Positions 43,888 through 51,628 of a stretch of DNA of 64,000 nucleotides are shown piece after piece (within the stretch, counting starts at the first letter, position 1; each line of letters starts with the position of its first letter). The DNA lies in NCBI RefSeq assembly GCF_025420585.1, contig NZ_JAOEGB010000004.1:186001-250000 (forward strand), in the 5' to 3' direction. The notes below the pieces were generated by a model that saw nothing but the letters and a program-made list of their open reading frames with translations, did no database searches and was not told the DNA's origin. The position numbers and the translations under genes were made by a program. The DNA is from Planotetraspora sp. A-T 1434 (GTDB lineage: Bacteria > Actinomycetota > Actinomycetes > Streptosporangiales > Streptosporangiaceae).

Positions 43888-44870
43888 CGGCCCGCGCGGT
43901 AGCCCTCGTCCAGCGTTACGGGCTCGTCGTGGTCCTGGTCGCGATGCTCGCCGTCTTCTCTCTGGTCGCCCCGGCTTTCGGGACATACGGCAACGCCCTC
44001 ATCGTGCTCCAGTCGGTCGCCGTCGTCGGCGTCGTGGCGCTCGGCGTGACCGTCTCGATGACCACGGGCGGGTTCGACCTGTCGGCCGGGGCGTGCGTCG
44101 GCTTCGTCGTGATGGTGACGGCGCTCACCATGGTCAGGTTCAACCTGACCGGCGGCACGGCGATCGTCGCCGGCCTGATCGCCGGTCTGGTCGTGGCCGG
44201 GATCAACGTGCTGCTGACCGTGGTGGCGAAGGTCCCCGACCTGGTGGCGACCCTCGGAACCATGTTCCTGTTCCAGGGGCTCGCGCTCATCGTCACGTCC
44301 GGCCAGTCGGTGTCGGCCGGGATGACGATCGGCGGGTCTCCCGCCCCCGGCCGGTACACCGGGGGGTTCGTCTGGCTCGGCGGCGGCACGGTCGGGTCCG
44401 TGCCGGTGCCCGTCATCGTGTTCGCCGTGCTGGCCGCGACCGTGTTCGTGTTCCTCAACCACACCCGCTGGGGCCGTGCGCTCTACGCCATCGGCGGGAA
44501 CGCCGAGGCGGCCAGGCTGGCGGGCATCCGCGTCGGCCGCTACCGGGCCACGGCGTACGTGATCTCCGGGCTGTGCGCGGCCGTCGGGGGCATCCTGCTG
44601 TCCGCCAGGCTGGGCCGGGGCGACGTCGGCGCCGGTGATCCGTACCTGCTGCAGAGCGTCGCCGCCGCCCTCATCGGCTTCGCCGTGCTCGGGGCCAACC
44701 GGCCCAACGCGCTGGGCACCGTCGTGGGCGCCCTGTTCATCGGAGTGATGATCAACGGGCTCACGATGCTCAACGCGCCCTACTACACGCAGACCTTCGT
44801 CCAGGGAGCGCTGCTCGTGGGCTCCCTCGTGGTGAGCTACACCGGACGACGTGAAAGGAAGACGACGTGA
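43884..44870 (+). CDS. Sugar ABC transporter permease, RbsC type
   Basis: A 328-residue membrane permease of the BPD_transp_2 family, with eight to ten helices and the segment GGNAEAARLAGIRVGRYRATAYVISGL that contacts the ATPase. It probably works as a homodimer, so one gene suffices. The ATG overlaps the ATPase stop and its stop overlaps mtnK, tying transport directly to the kinase. Confidence 0.93.
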   Translation: MTARAVALVQRYGLVVVLVAMLAVFSLVAPAFGTYGNALIVLQSVAVVGVVALGVTVSMTTGGFDLSAGACVGFVVMVTALTMVRFNLTGGTAIVAGLIAGLVVAGINVLLTVVAKVPDLVATLGTMFLFQGLALIVTSGQSVSAGMTIGGSPAPGRYTGGFVWLGGGTVGSVPVPVIVFAVLAATVFVFLNHTRWGRALYAIGGNAEAARLAGIRVGRYRATAYVISGLCAAVGGILLSARLGRGDVGAGDPYLLQSVAAALIGFAVLGANRPNALGTVVGALFIGVMINGLTMLNAPYYTQTFVQGALLVGSLVVSYTGRRERKTT

Positions 44871-46099
44871 CAGCCACGGTTGACGCCGGCCAGTCCTATG
44901 AGCTCCTCTCGGCCGAGACCGTCCCGGCCTACATCGCCGGACGGCCGGCGCTGCGCCGCCTGCTCGACCCGGCCGCGATCAGCCAGGTGCGCGAGGTCGG
45001 CGACGGGAACATGAACCTCGTGTTCGTCGTGGAGGCCGCGACAGGGCAAGGGCTGGTGCTCAAGCAGGCTCTGCCGTACGTGCGGGTCGATCCGACCTGG
45101 CCGATCACGCCCGAGCGGAACGGGTACGAGGCGCGGGCGCTGCTCGCGCACAACTCGGTGGCGCCCGGCCTAGTGCCCGCGTTCTACGACGCCGACGAGG
45201 CCCGGCACGTGGTGGCCATGGAGGACCTGTCGGATCACCGGGTGTGGCGCGGCGCGCTCAACGAGGGTCTGCGCCACGAGGGAGTGGCCGCCGACCTGGG
45301 CAGATACGTCGCTCGGGTGGCGTTCGGCACGTCCGTCTTCGGACTCGGCGCCAAGGCGCACAAGGCCGCGCTCGCCGCCTCCGTCAACCCGGAGCTCTGT
45401 GAGATCACCGAGGACCTCGTCTTCACCGAGCCGTACATCCGGCACGAGCACAACCGGATTCTCCCGGCCAACGAGGCCGACGTGGCGGCCTACGCGGGCG
45501 ACCCCGAGGTCCGTACGGCCATCGGCGCGGCGAAGCTCGCGTTCATGACGCACGCCGAGGCGCTGATCCACGGGGACCTGCACACCGGATCGGTCCTCGT
45601 CCGCGCCGAGACGCCGGGGATTCCTGCCTCGACCAGGGCGTTCGACATCGAGTTCGCCTTCTACGGCCCCGTGGGGTTCGACATCGGCGCGCTGTGGGGC
45701 AACTACCTGCTCGCCGCCGCCCGTGGATTCGCGCTCGGCGACGAGGCTCACGCCGCGTGGGTGCTCGGACGGGCGGAGGAGACCTGGCGGACGTTCCGCG
45801 AGGAGTTCACGGCGCTGTGGCCGGATCGCGCCGACCCCCGCGTCTTCGGCGACGGCGTGCTGGAGGGTTACCTGGCCAAGGTGTACGGCGACGCCGCTGC
45901 GGCCGGCGCCGCGAAGGCGGCCCGCAGGGTGATCGGCTTCTCCCGGGTCACCGACATCGAGACGCTGCCCGAGGAGGAGCGGGTCCGGGCGATCCGGGGC
46001 GTGCTCCGGGCCGCCCGGCTGCTCCTGGTGGAGGGGGCCGCCGTCACGGACCCTGCCGCGCTGTTCGACCGCGCCGGCGAGACCCTCTCCGCGCCGTGA
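44867..46099 (+). CDS. mtnK: S-methyl-5-thioribose kinase
   Basis: A 410-residue kinase that makes methylthioribose 1-phosphate. It has the choline-kinase-like fold: GDGNMNLVFVVE, LKQALPYVRVDPTWPITPERNGYEARAL, the catalytic ALIHGDLHTGSVLV and the metal-binding AFDIEFAFYGPVGFDIG. The GTG start overlaps the permease stop. The stop codon TGA (46097-46099) lies inside the GTGATCATGC of repeat cluster E. Confidence 0.95.
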   Translation: MTATVDAGQSYELLSAETVPAYIAGRPALRRLLDPAAISQVREVGDGNMNLVFVVEAATGQGLVLKQALPYVRVDPTWPITPERNGYEARALLAHNSVAPGLVPAFYDADEARHVVAMEDLSDHRVWRGALNEGLRHEGVAADLGRYVARVAFGTSVFGLGAKAHKAALAASVNPELCEITEDLVFTEPYIRHEHNRILPANEADVAAYAGDPEVRTAIGAAKLAFMTHAEALIHGDLHTGSVLVRAETPGIPASTRAFDIEFAFYGPVGFDIGALWGNYLLAAARGFALGDEAHAAWVLGRAEETWRTFREEFTALWPDRADPRVFGDGVLEGYLAKVYGDAAAAGAAKAARRVIGFSRVTDIETLPEEERVRAIRGVLRAARLLLVEGAAVTDPAALFDRAGETLSAP

Positions 46100-46217
46100 T
46101 CATGCAGGGTTTCCCGGGAAGCGCGAGGACGTGGGTTCCCCCCGGGAAGCGCGAGGACGTGCGTTCCCAGGGAAGTGCCGGGTGGGGCGGTGTGTGCGGG
46201 AACATGTGCATGATCAC
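46096..46217. repeat. 53-base-family repeat, cluster E (one forward, one inverted unit)
   Basis: GTGATCATGC at 46096 overlaps the mtnK stop codon; GCATGATCAC lies at 46208. Between them, CCCGGGAAGCGCGAGGACGTG occurs at 46113 and again at 46141 (28-base period). The left unit closely matches the last unit of cluster D, and the right unit matches its first unit. Confidence 0.9.
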
Positions 46218-46227
46218 GGCGGGTGGG

Positions 46228-46851
46228 TCATCCGATGGCGAGGGCGTAGGACAGGAGCCACTCGACGCACTCGGTGACGTGCCGCGCCCGCGTGAGGTCG
46301 GCCCCCCAGGCGTACATGCCATGGGAGGCGACGATCACGGCGGGCGTGCGCGGATCGTAGGCCGCCTCGAACCAGTCGCCCAGCTCGGCCATGTCCTGGC
46401 TGTTGCGGATCACCGGGATGACGACCTCGTCGTCGTGGGCCAGGCGGCCGATGCCCTTCAGCGTCTCGACGTCGCGCAGGCGCACTCCGCCGGGCCAGCG
46501 GTGGCCCGCCACCACGGCGCTCAGCGCGTGGACGTGGACGACCCCGCCCGCGCCGGTCAGGGCCGCGACTCGGGCGTGCAGCCCGGCCTCGGCGGAGGGG
46601 ACCAGCGGCGGGACGCCCTCGACCGCCACCGGATCCCCCGTGGGGCCGACGACGGCGACGTCCGTGGCGGTCAGCTCGCCCTTGTCCAGCCCGCTGGCGG
46701 TCACGGCGAGCCGCAGCGGGTCGCGGGAGACGACCTCGGACAGGTTGCCGGACGTGCCGCGCATCCAGCCGAAGCCGGTGAACCGTGCCGACTCGACGGC
46801 CAGCCGTCCGCCGGCCTCGTAGACGCGCCCGGCGGTGAGCGATTCGGTCAT
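46228..46851 (-). CDS. mtnB: Methylthioribulose-1-phosphate dehydratase
   Basis: A 207-residue class II aldolase-fold enzyme that dehydrates methylthioribulose 1-phosphate. Zinc ligands are in VVHVHALSAVVAG and a third His follows in HGMYAWGADLTRARHVTE. FGWMRGTSGNLSEV is the phosphate-binding loop. Its ATG overlaps the mtnC stop by four bases. It converges on mtnK across repeat cluster E. Confidence 0.93.
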   Translation of the reverse strand: MTESLTAGRVYEAGGRLAVESARFTGFGWMRGTSGNLSEVVSRDPLRLAVTASGLDKGELTATDVAVVGPTGDPVAVEGVPPLVPSAEAGLHARVAALTGAGGVVHVHALSAVVAGHRWPGGVRLRDVETLKGIGRLAHDDEVVIPVIRNSQDMAELGDWFEAAYDPRTPAVIVASHGMYAWGADLTRARHVTECVEWLLSYALAIG

Positions 46852-47549
46852 GAGACCCGGACCTCCCCGAACGACGCGACGACGGGATGGGCGCCGAAGT
46901 CCGCGTGCTCGCTCGGCTCGCCGGGCCGGCGCAGCCCGGTCGTGTGCCAGCCCGCCGCCACGGCCGCGTCCAGTTCGGCGGGCACATCGGAGAGGAAGAG
47001 CAGCCGGCCGCCCGGCTCGCCCAGGGCCTCCGCGATGCGGGCGTAGGACGCCGCCTCGCGCTTGGGGCCCGCGTTCACCGTGTCGAAGTGCCGCTCGACC
47101 AGGGCCGAAAGGTCACCCGCTTCGGTGTGCTTGAACCAGGGGCGCTGGCTGGCGACCGATCCGGACGAGAACACGGCGAGCCGCCGCCCGGACTCGTGCC
47201 ACTCCCGCAGGGCGGCCGGGACGTCGGGGAAGAAGTGCGCGGTGAGCTCGCCGGCCGCGAACCCGGCCGCCCAGATCTGCCCCTGCAGGGTCTTCAGCGG
47301 CGTCGCCTTGACGTCGCCGTCCATCCACTCGTGGAGGGCCTTCACCACGTCGGCGGTCGTGGCGTCCTCGGGCAGGCCGGCCTGCCGACACGTGTCCGCC
47401 ACGGCGGCGCGGACCTCGGGGTCGTCCGGATGGCCGTCGATCCACGAGCCCAGCCGGGGCCGGGCGTAGGCGTAGAGCCCGACGTGGACCGACTCGGTCG
47501 AGCTGGTCGTGCCCTCGATATCCAAGATGATCCAAGAAATCTGTGTCAT
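46848..47549 (-). CDS. mtnC: Enolase-phosphatase E1
   Basis: A 233-residue HAD enzyme that enolises and then dephosphorylates diketomethylthiopentyl-1-phosphate to acireductone. It shows the nucleophile Asp in WIILDIEGTTSSTESV, the SSGSVASQR motif 2, and the C-terminal acidic FLSDVPAELDAAVAAGW. ATGA overlaps join it to the nucleoside hydrolase before it and mtnB after it. Confidence 0.93.
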   Translation of the reverse strand: MTQISWIILDIEGTTSSTESVHVGLYAYARPRLGSWIDGHPDDPEVRAAVADTCRQAGLPEDATTADVVKALHEWMDGDVKATPLKTLQGQIWAAGFAAGELTAHFFPDVPAALREWHESGRRLAVFSSGSVASQRPWFKHTEAGDLSALVERHFDTVNAGPKREAASYARIAEALGEPGGRLLFLSDVPAELDAAVAAGWHTTGLRRPGEPSEHADFGAHPVVASFGEVRVS

Positions 47550-48502
47550 CGCGTCAATACCTCCACGAAGTCGGCGACGAAGCGGGTGGCGTCCACGGCG
47601 GTGATCACCCGTGTGCCGGGAGCGGGCTCGTACGGGAACGCCGGCGGCAGGCCGTCCACGGTCCGCATGAGCCGGGCCCGCGACAGGAAGCCGTCGCTGA
47701 CCACGTTGACCGGCCCGTCCGTCCACGCGGTCGCGAAACCGGGATCGAGGAGGATCCCGGCCGCCAGCGGATCGTGCAGCGGGATGATCCGGCGGCCCCA
47801 CTCGTTCTGGTAGAAGTCCAGGTACGCCTCGAGGATCTCGCTCGCGAACCGCGCCCGCGGGGTGTCGGTCGCGCGGAGGGCCGCGATGGCCCGCTCGTCC
47901 AGGATCGTCCCGGCGGTGACGTTGACGCCCACCATGACGAGCTCCCGGCGCGGCGCGGAGAAGACGGCCCGCGCGGCCACCGGGTCGTTGTTGATGTTGG
48001 CGTCGATCATCAGCAGGGTGCCGGGCTCGGCGTACGGCCCGGACCCGCCCATCAGCACGACGGAGCGGTATTTGGTGAACAGGTCCGGGTCGATGCGCAG
48101 CGCGAGCCCCAGATTGGTCAGCGGGCCCAGCGCCAGCAGGTCGAGCTCTCCGGGCTGCTCGTTCGCCAGCCGTACGAGCAGCTCCGCTCCCGTCTCGCCG
48201 GTCACCTCGGGGAGCGGGCGGTCGTAGCCGCGGTCGCCCAGGCCGTCCTTGCCGTGGACGTAACCGGCGATGTGCGCGGCCCCGGCCAGCGGCTCGGCCG
48301 CGCCACGGGCGATCGGGACGTCCAGCTCCAGCAGCCGGGTGACGTAGCCGATGTTGCGCGTGGCGTCCTCCTCCACGCAGTTGCCGAACACCGAGGTGAC
48401 GGCGACGATCTCGGCGTCGGGACGGCCCGCGAGATACAGCAGGGTGTGGGCGTCGTCGATGCCGGTGTCGGTGTCCACGACGACGCGGCGGACCTGGCTC
48501 AT
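47546..48502 (-). CDS. Inosine-uridine-type nucleoside hydrolase, probable MTA nucleosidase
   Basis: A 318-residue Ca-dependent nucleoside hydrolase. The signature VVVDTDTGIDDAHTLLYLA binds calcium and ribose; TSVFGNCVEEDATRN, LLALGPLTNLGLAL and IIPLHDPLAAG (catalytic His region) are conserved. GAGGAG precedes the ATG. It is translationally coupled to mtnA and mtnC, and no MtnN or MtnP is in the island, so I infer that it splits methylthioadenosine into adenine and methylthioribose. Confidence 0.88.
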   Translation of the reverse strand: MSQVRRVVVDTDTGIDDAHTLLYLAGRPDAEIVAVTSVFGNCVEEDATRNIGYVTRLLELDVPIARGAAEPLAGAAHIAGYVHGKDGLGDRGYDRPLPEVTGETGAELLVRLANEQPGELDLLALGPLTNLGLALRIDPDLFTKYRSVVLMGGSGPYAEPGTLLMIDANINNDPVAARAVFSAPRRELVMVGVNVTAGTILDERAIAALRATDTPRARFASEILEAYLDFYQNEWGRRIIPLHDPLAAGILLDPGFATAWTDGPVNVVSDGFLSRARLMRTVDGLPPAFPYEPAPGTRVITAVDATRFVADFVEVLTR

Positions 48503-49554
48503 GAATTCTCCTCGAAGTGCTGTGACACGTGCTCCGGCCGGAAGGCGCCGCGTTCGGTGACGATCCGGGTCACCAGCCTCGGTGGGGTGGCGTCGAAGGC
48601 GGGGTAGTAGCCGGTGGTTCCCTCGGCCGCGCTCCGGGCCCCCAGGACATGCAGGACCTCGTCGCCGTCGCGGTGCTCGATCACCACGTCGCCGATGCCC
48701 GGCGCGAGCGGGTCGGGCGCCTGGACCAGCGCGTAGAAGGGCAGGTCGAAGGCGCGGGCGGCCAGCGCGACGCCGAGCGTGCCCACCTTGTTGACGACGT
48801 GGCCGTCCATCGTCACCCGGTCGGCGGCGGTCAGCGCCACGTCGGCGAGCCCGTCGGACAGCGCCGCCGCCACCATGCCGTCCGTGATGACGGTCGGCCG
48901 GTAACCCATCTCCACGAGCGTCGCGGCGGTGAGCCGCGCACCCTGGAGGTAGGGCCGGGTCTCCGTGCAGACGAACTCCAGCCGCTTGCCCGCCTCCTGA
49001 GCCGCCTCGACGGTGGCGATCAGGTAGGCGTCGGCCCAGCAGTGGGTGAGCACCCGGGCGCCGTCGTCCAGCAGCGCCGCGGCGTGCCGGCCGAGGGCGG
49101 CGCTGCGCGCCCAGTAGGCGGCGTCGTGCTCGGCCCCCGCCGCCGTGACCGCCTCGACCAGCTCGTCCCCGGACGCCTCCGGCAGCGGGCCGTCCACGGT
49201 GGCCGCCAGGATGGCCCGTACGGCGTCGCGGATGTGGTTGTTCGTCGGGCGGGTGGCGACCAGCCGCCTGCCGGACGCCCGCAGCCGCTCGGCGGCGCGG
49301 CCCGGAGGCTCGTCCCTGGCCTCCCGGGCGGCGAGTGTCATGCCGGCCGTCGTCGCGAACAGCGGGCCCGAGCTCTGGGTGACCATCTGCTCGATCGCCA
49401 CGGCGACGTCCTCGCTCGTGGCGCAGTGCACCCACCGCCGCTCGAACGGATAGACCCGCCGGTCGAGGATCTCCACGCCGTCGCCGGAGAGCCGGACCGA
49501 GTCGGCCAGCGCCGGGCGCCGGGATGTCGCGTTCATGTCAACTCCGGTGCTCAT
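48499..49554 (-). CDS. mtnA: Methylthioribose-1-phosphate isomerase, divergent form
   Basis: A 351-residue eIF2B-alpha-fold isomerase. The catalytic Cys is in VLTHCWADAYLI (usual form THCNAG) and the catalytic Asp in VITDGMVAAAL; ADRVTMDGHVVNKVGTLGVALAA matches the substrate-binding block. The N-terminal GAIYEVRG and RPTAVNL blocks of typical MtnA are replaced, for example by ATRPTNNHIRDAV. Assignment rests on fold plus operon context; ribose-1,5-bisphosphate isomerase-like activity is the alternative. An upstream ATG (49554) is used; 49536 is also possible. Confidence 0.82.
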   Translation of the reverse strand: MSTGVDMNATSRRPALADSVRLSGDGVEILDRRVYPFERRWVHCATSEDVAVAIEQMVTQSSGPLFATTAGMTLAAREARDEPPGRAAERLRASGRRLVATRPTNNHIRDAVRAILAATVDGPLPEASGDELVEAVTAAGAEHDAAYWARSAALGRHAAALLDDGARVLTHCWADAYLIATVEAAQEAGKRLEFVCTETRPYLQGARLTAATLVEMGYRPTVITDGMVAAALSDGLADVALTAADRVTMDGHVVNKVGTLGVALAARAFDLPFYALVQAPDPLAPGIGDVVIEHRDGDEVLHVLGARSAAEGTTGYYPAFDATPPRLVTRIVTERGAFRPEHVSQHFEENS

Positions 49555-50462
49555 GTGAACTCCAAGCGGGCCGACCGCCGCCGACCGGCCACACTGGCGA
49601 GGACCAGGGCGAGCAAAGTGATCACGTACGGCGCGGCGTCGGCGAACTGCTGCGGCAGGCCCACGCCCTGGAGCCGGAAGCCGAGGGCCTCGGCCACACC
49701 GAACAGGAGGCAGGCGCCGAGCACGCGGTACGGCCGGACGCCGCCCAGCATGACCGCCACGACGGCGACCCAGCCGCGGCCCGCGCTCATCCCCTCACTG
49801 AACAGCGTCACGTTGCCGAGCGCGAGCTGAGCCCCGGCGAGCCCGCACAGGGCCCCCGCGGCGAGCACGACCCCGTGCCGGTACGGCCCGACCTTGAGGC
49901 CGAGCGACTCGGCCGCCTCCGGGTGCTGCCCGATCCCGCGCAGCCGCAGCCCCGAGCGGGTCCGCTTCAGCCACCAGGCCGCAGCGACCACCAGGACGAA
50001 CGCCACCGGCACCAGCGGAGACTGCGGTCCAAGGACCGGGCCGATCACGGTGATCTTCCCCAGTCCCAGGGACGCCAGGGTCGGCAGGCCACGCAGCTCG
50101 GGGGAAGTGTAGGTGCCGGCGGTGCCGAGGATCCGCCGCATCAGGAACGACGTCAGCCCCAGCGCCAGCAGGTTGAGGCCGACCGCCACCACGACCGGGT
50201 CCGCGCGGAAGGTCACCGCGGAGACGGACAGGACGGCCGAATACAGCGCCGTCGCCGCCACGCCTCCCGCGACCCCGCACCACGCGTTGCCCGTCAGGTG
50301 GCTGACCACCACGGCGCTGAACGCGCCGAACAGGAGCTGGCCCTCCAGCGCCATGTTGAAGATGCCCGACACCGAGCAGAGCAGCCCGCCGAGGGCCGCC
50401 AGGACCACGGGGGCCGTGGCGGTCAGGACGGACGCGACGAAGGTCCATTCCAGGATGTTCAC
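49551..50462 (-). CDS. Nucleoside ABC transporter permease (NupQ/YufQ type)
   Basis: A 303-residue permease with about nine helices and the BPD_transp_2 signature GGLLCSVSGIFNMALEGQLLFGAF. These permeases pair with a second one (next gene) and a BMP-family binding protein to import nucleosides. Its stop region overlaps mtnA by four bases and its start overlaps the partner permease. Confidence 0.9.
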   Translation of the reverse strand: MNILEWTFVASVLTATAPVVLAALGGLLCSVSGIFNMALEGQLLFGAFSAVVVSHLTGNAWCGVAGGVAATALYSAVLSVSAVTFRADPVVVAVGLNLLALGLTSFLMRRILGTAGTYTSPELRGLPTLASLGLGKITVIGPVLGPQSPLVPVAFVLVVAAAWWLKRTRSGLRLRGIGQHPEAAESLGLKVGPYRHGVVLAAGALCGLAGAQLALGNVTLFSEGMSAGRGWVAVVAVMLGGVRPYRVLGACLLFGVAEALGFRLQGVGLPQQFADAAPYVITLLALVLASVAGRRRSARLEFT

Positions 50463-51628
50463 GACTCCGCCTCCGTGACGCCGGCCGCCTGCCCAGCCCG
50501 GGCAGGCTCCGTGCTCCGCGCCTCGGCCTCCCCGGGCTCCGGGGCGTCTGCCCTGATCGCGGCCGCGACCGCGCGTTTCCCGGCGCGATGCCGCACCGTG
50601 GCGAGGACCGCCACGATTACGATGATCAGCCCCTGCATGATCTGGGTGAGCTGGCTCGGCACGCCCGCGTCGCGCTCCATGCCCTGGCCGCCCACCTGCA
50701 GGATCGTCATGAGCGCCACAGTGAATGGGACCACGACCGGTCGCCCGGTCGCCAGCAGGACCGCCGCGATGGCGGTGAAGGTGTAGCCGGGGGCGGTCAG
50801 CGCGCCGTCGACGAAGCGGAACGGCGGGCCGAGCACGATGAGCCCGCCCACCAGACCGGCGAACGCGCCGCCGCCCGCCAGCGTGGAGATCTCCAGCCGG
50901 TCCACCGGCACGCCGCCGTAGCGGGCGAACTCCCGGTTGGCGCCCGTCGCACGGATCTCGTAGCCGAGGACCGTCCGCCCGTCCACGTACAGCCAGGCCG
51001 CCGTGAGCAGGAGGATCAGCGGCAGCCCGAGGGTGACGTAGCCGCTCTCTCCGACTGACGGCAGGTGCGCGTCGTCCGGGATGAGAGGGGTCTGCGCGTT
51101 GCCGGTGCCGGCCTCGGCGAGCGGGAAGCGGACGAGGTAGGACGCGAGCGCCACGGCGGGGCTGCTGATGAGAAGGGTGGTCACGATGGCCGGGATGCCC
51201 AGCCGCGTCCGCAGCGGCGCGGAGACCCCCGCCACCAGCGCCCCGGTGAGCGTCGCGGCGGCGAGCGGCACGATCACCGCGATTCCGGACGGAAGCGGCA
51301 CGCGCAGCGCCAGCGCCGCCGCGACCACGCCGCCGAGCGCCATCTGACCGTCGCCGCCCAGGTTGAACTCTCCCGTCCGCAGAGGGATCGCGAACGCCAG
51401 CGCCATGCCCAGCGTCGGGACGAAGGAGGCGATCGTGTACTCCAGGTTGCCGTCGGCGACCGCGCCCCTGATCAGGGCCGGATACGCCTCGGCCGGATCG
51501 ACTCGCACGATCACCATGACGAGCGTCGTCAGGGCCAGCGCGCCGGCGATCGTGAGCACGGCGGTGCCGCTCCTGTCCATGAGGCGGCTCACGACCCGGC
51601 TCATGACCTGGTTCACGTCGCGGCTCAT
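50459..51628 (-). CDS. Nucleoside ABC transporter permease (NupP/YufP type)
   Basis: A 389-residue permease with about ten helices, the EFNLGGDGQMALGGVVAAAL signature, and ATGANREFARYGGVPVDRLEI for ATPase contact. The last ~45 residues are a soluble Ala/Glu-rich tail. The N-terminus has a duplicated MSRxVxx motif (MSRDVNQVMSRVVSRLMDR), which leaves the exact start ambiguous. It forms a heterodimer with the gene downstream. Confidence 0.9.
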   Translation of the reverse strand: MSRDVNQVMSRVVSRLMDRSGTAVLTIAGALALTTLVMVIVRVDPAEAYPALIRGAVADGNLEYTIASFVPTLGMALAFAIPLRTGEFNLGGDGQMALGGVVAAALALRVPLPSGIAVIVPLAAATLTGALVAGVSAPLRTRLGIPAIVTTLLISSPAVALASYLVRFPLAEAGTGNAQTPLIPDDAHLPSVGESGYVTLGLPLILLLTAAWLYVDGRTVLGYEIRATGANREFARYGGVPVDRLEISTLAGGGAFAGLVGGLIVLGPPFRFVDGALTAPGYTFTAIAAVLLATGRPVVVPFTVALMTILQVGGQGMERDAGVPSQLTQIMQGLIIVIVAVLATVRHRAGKRAVAAAIRADAPEPGEAEARSTEPARAGQAAGVTEAES

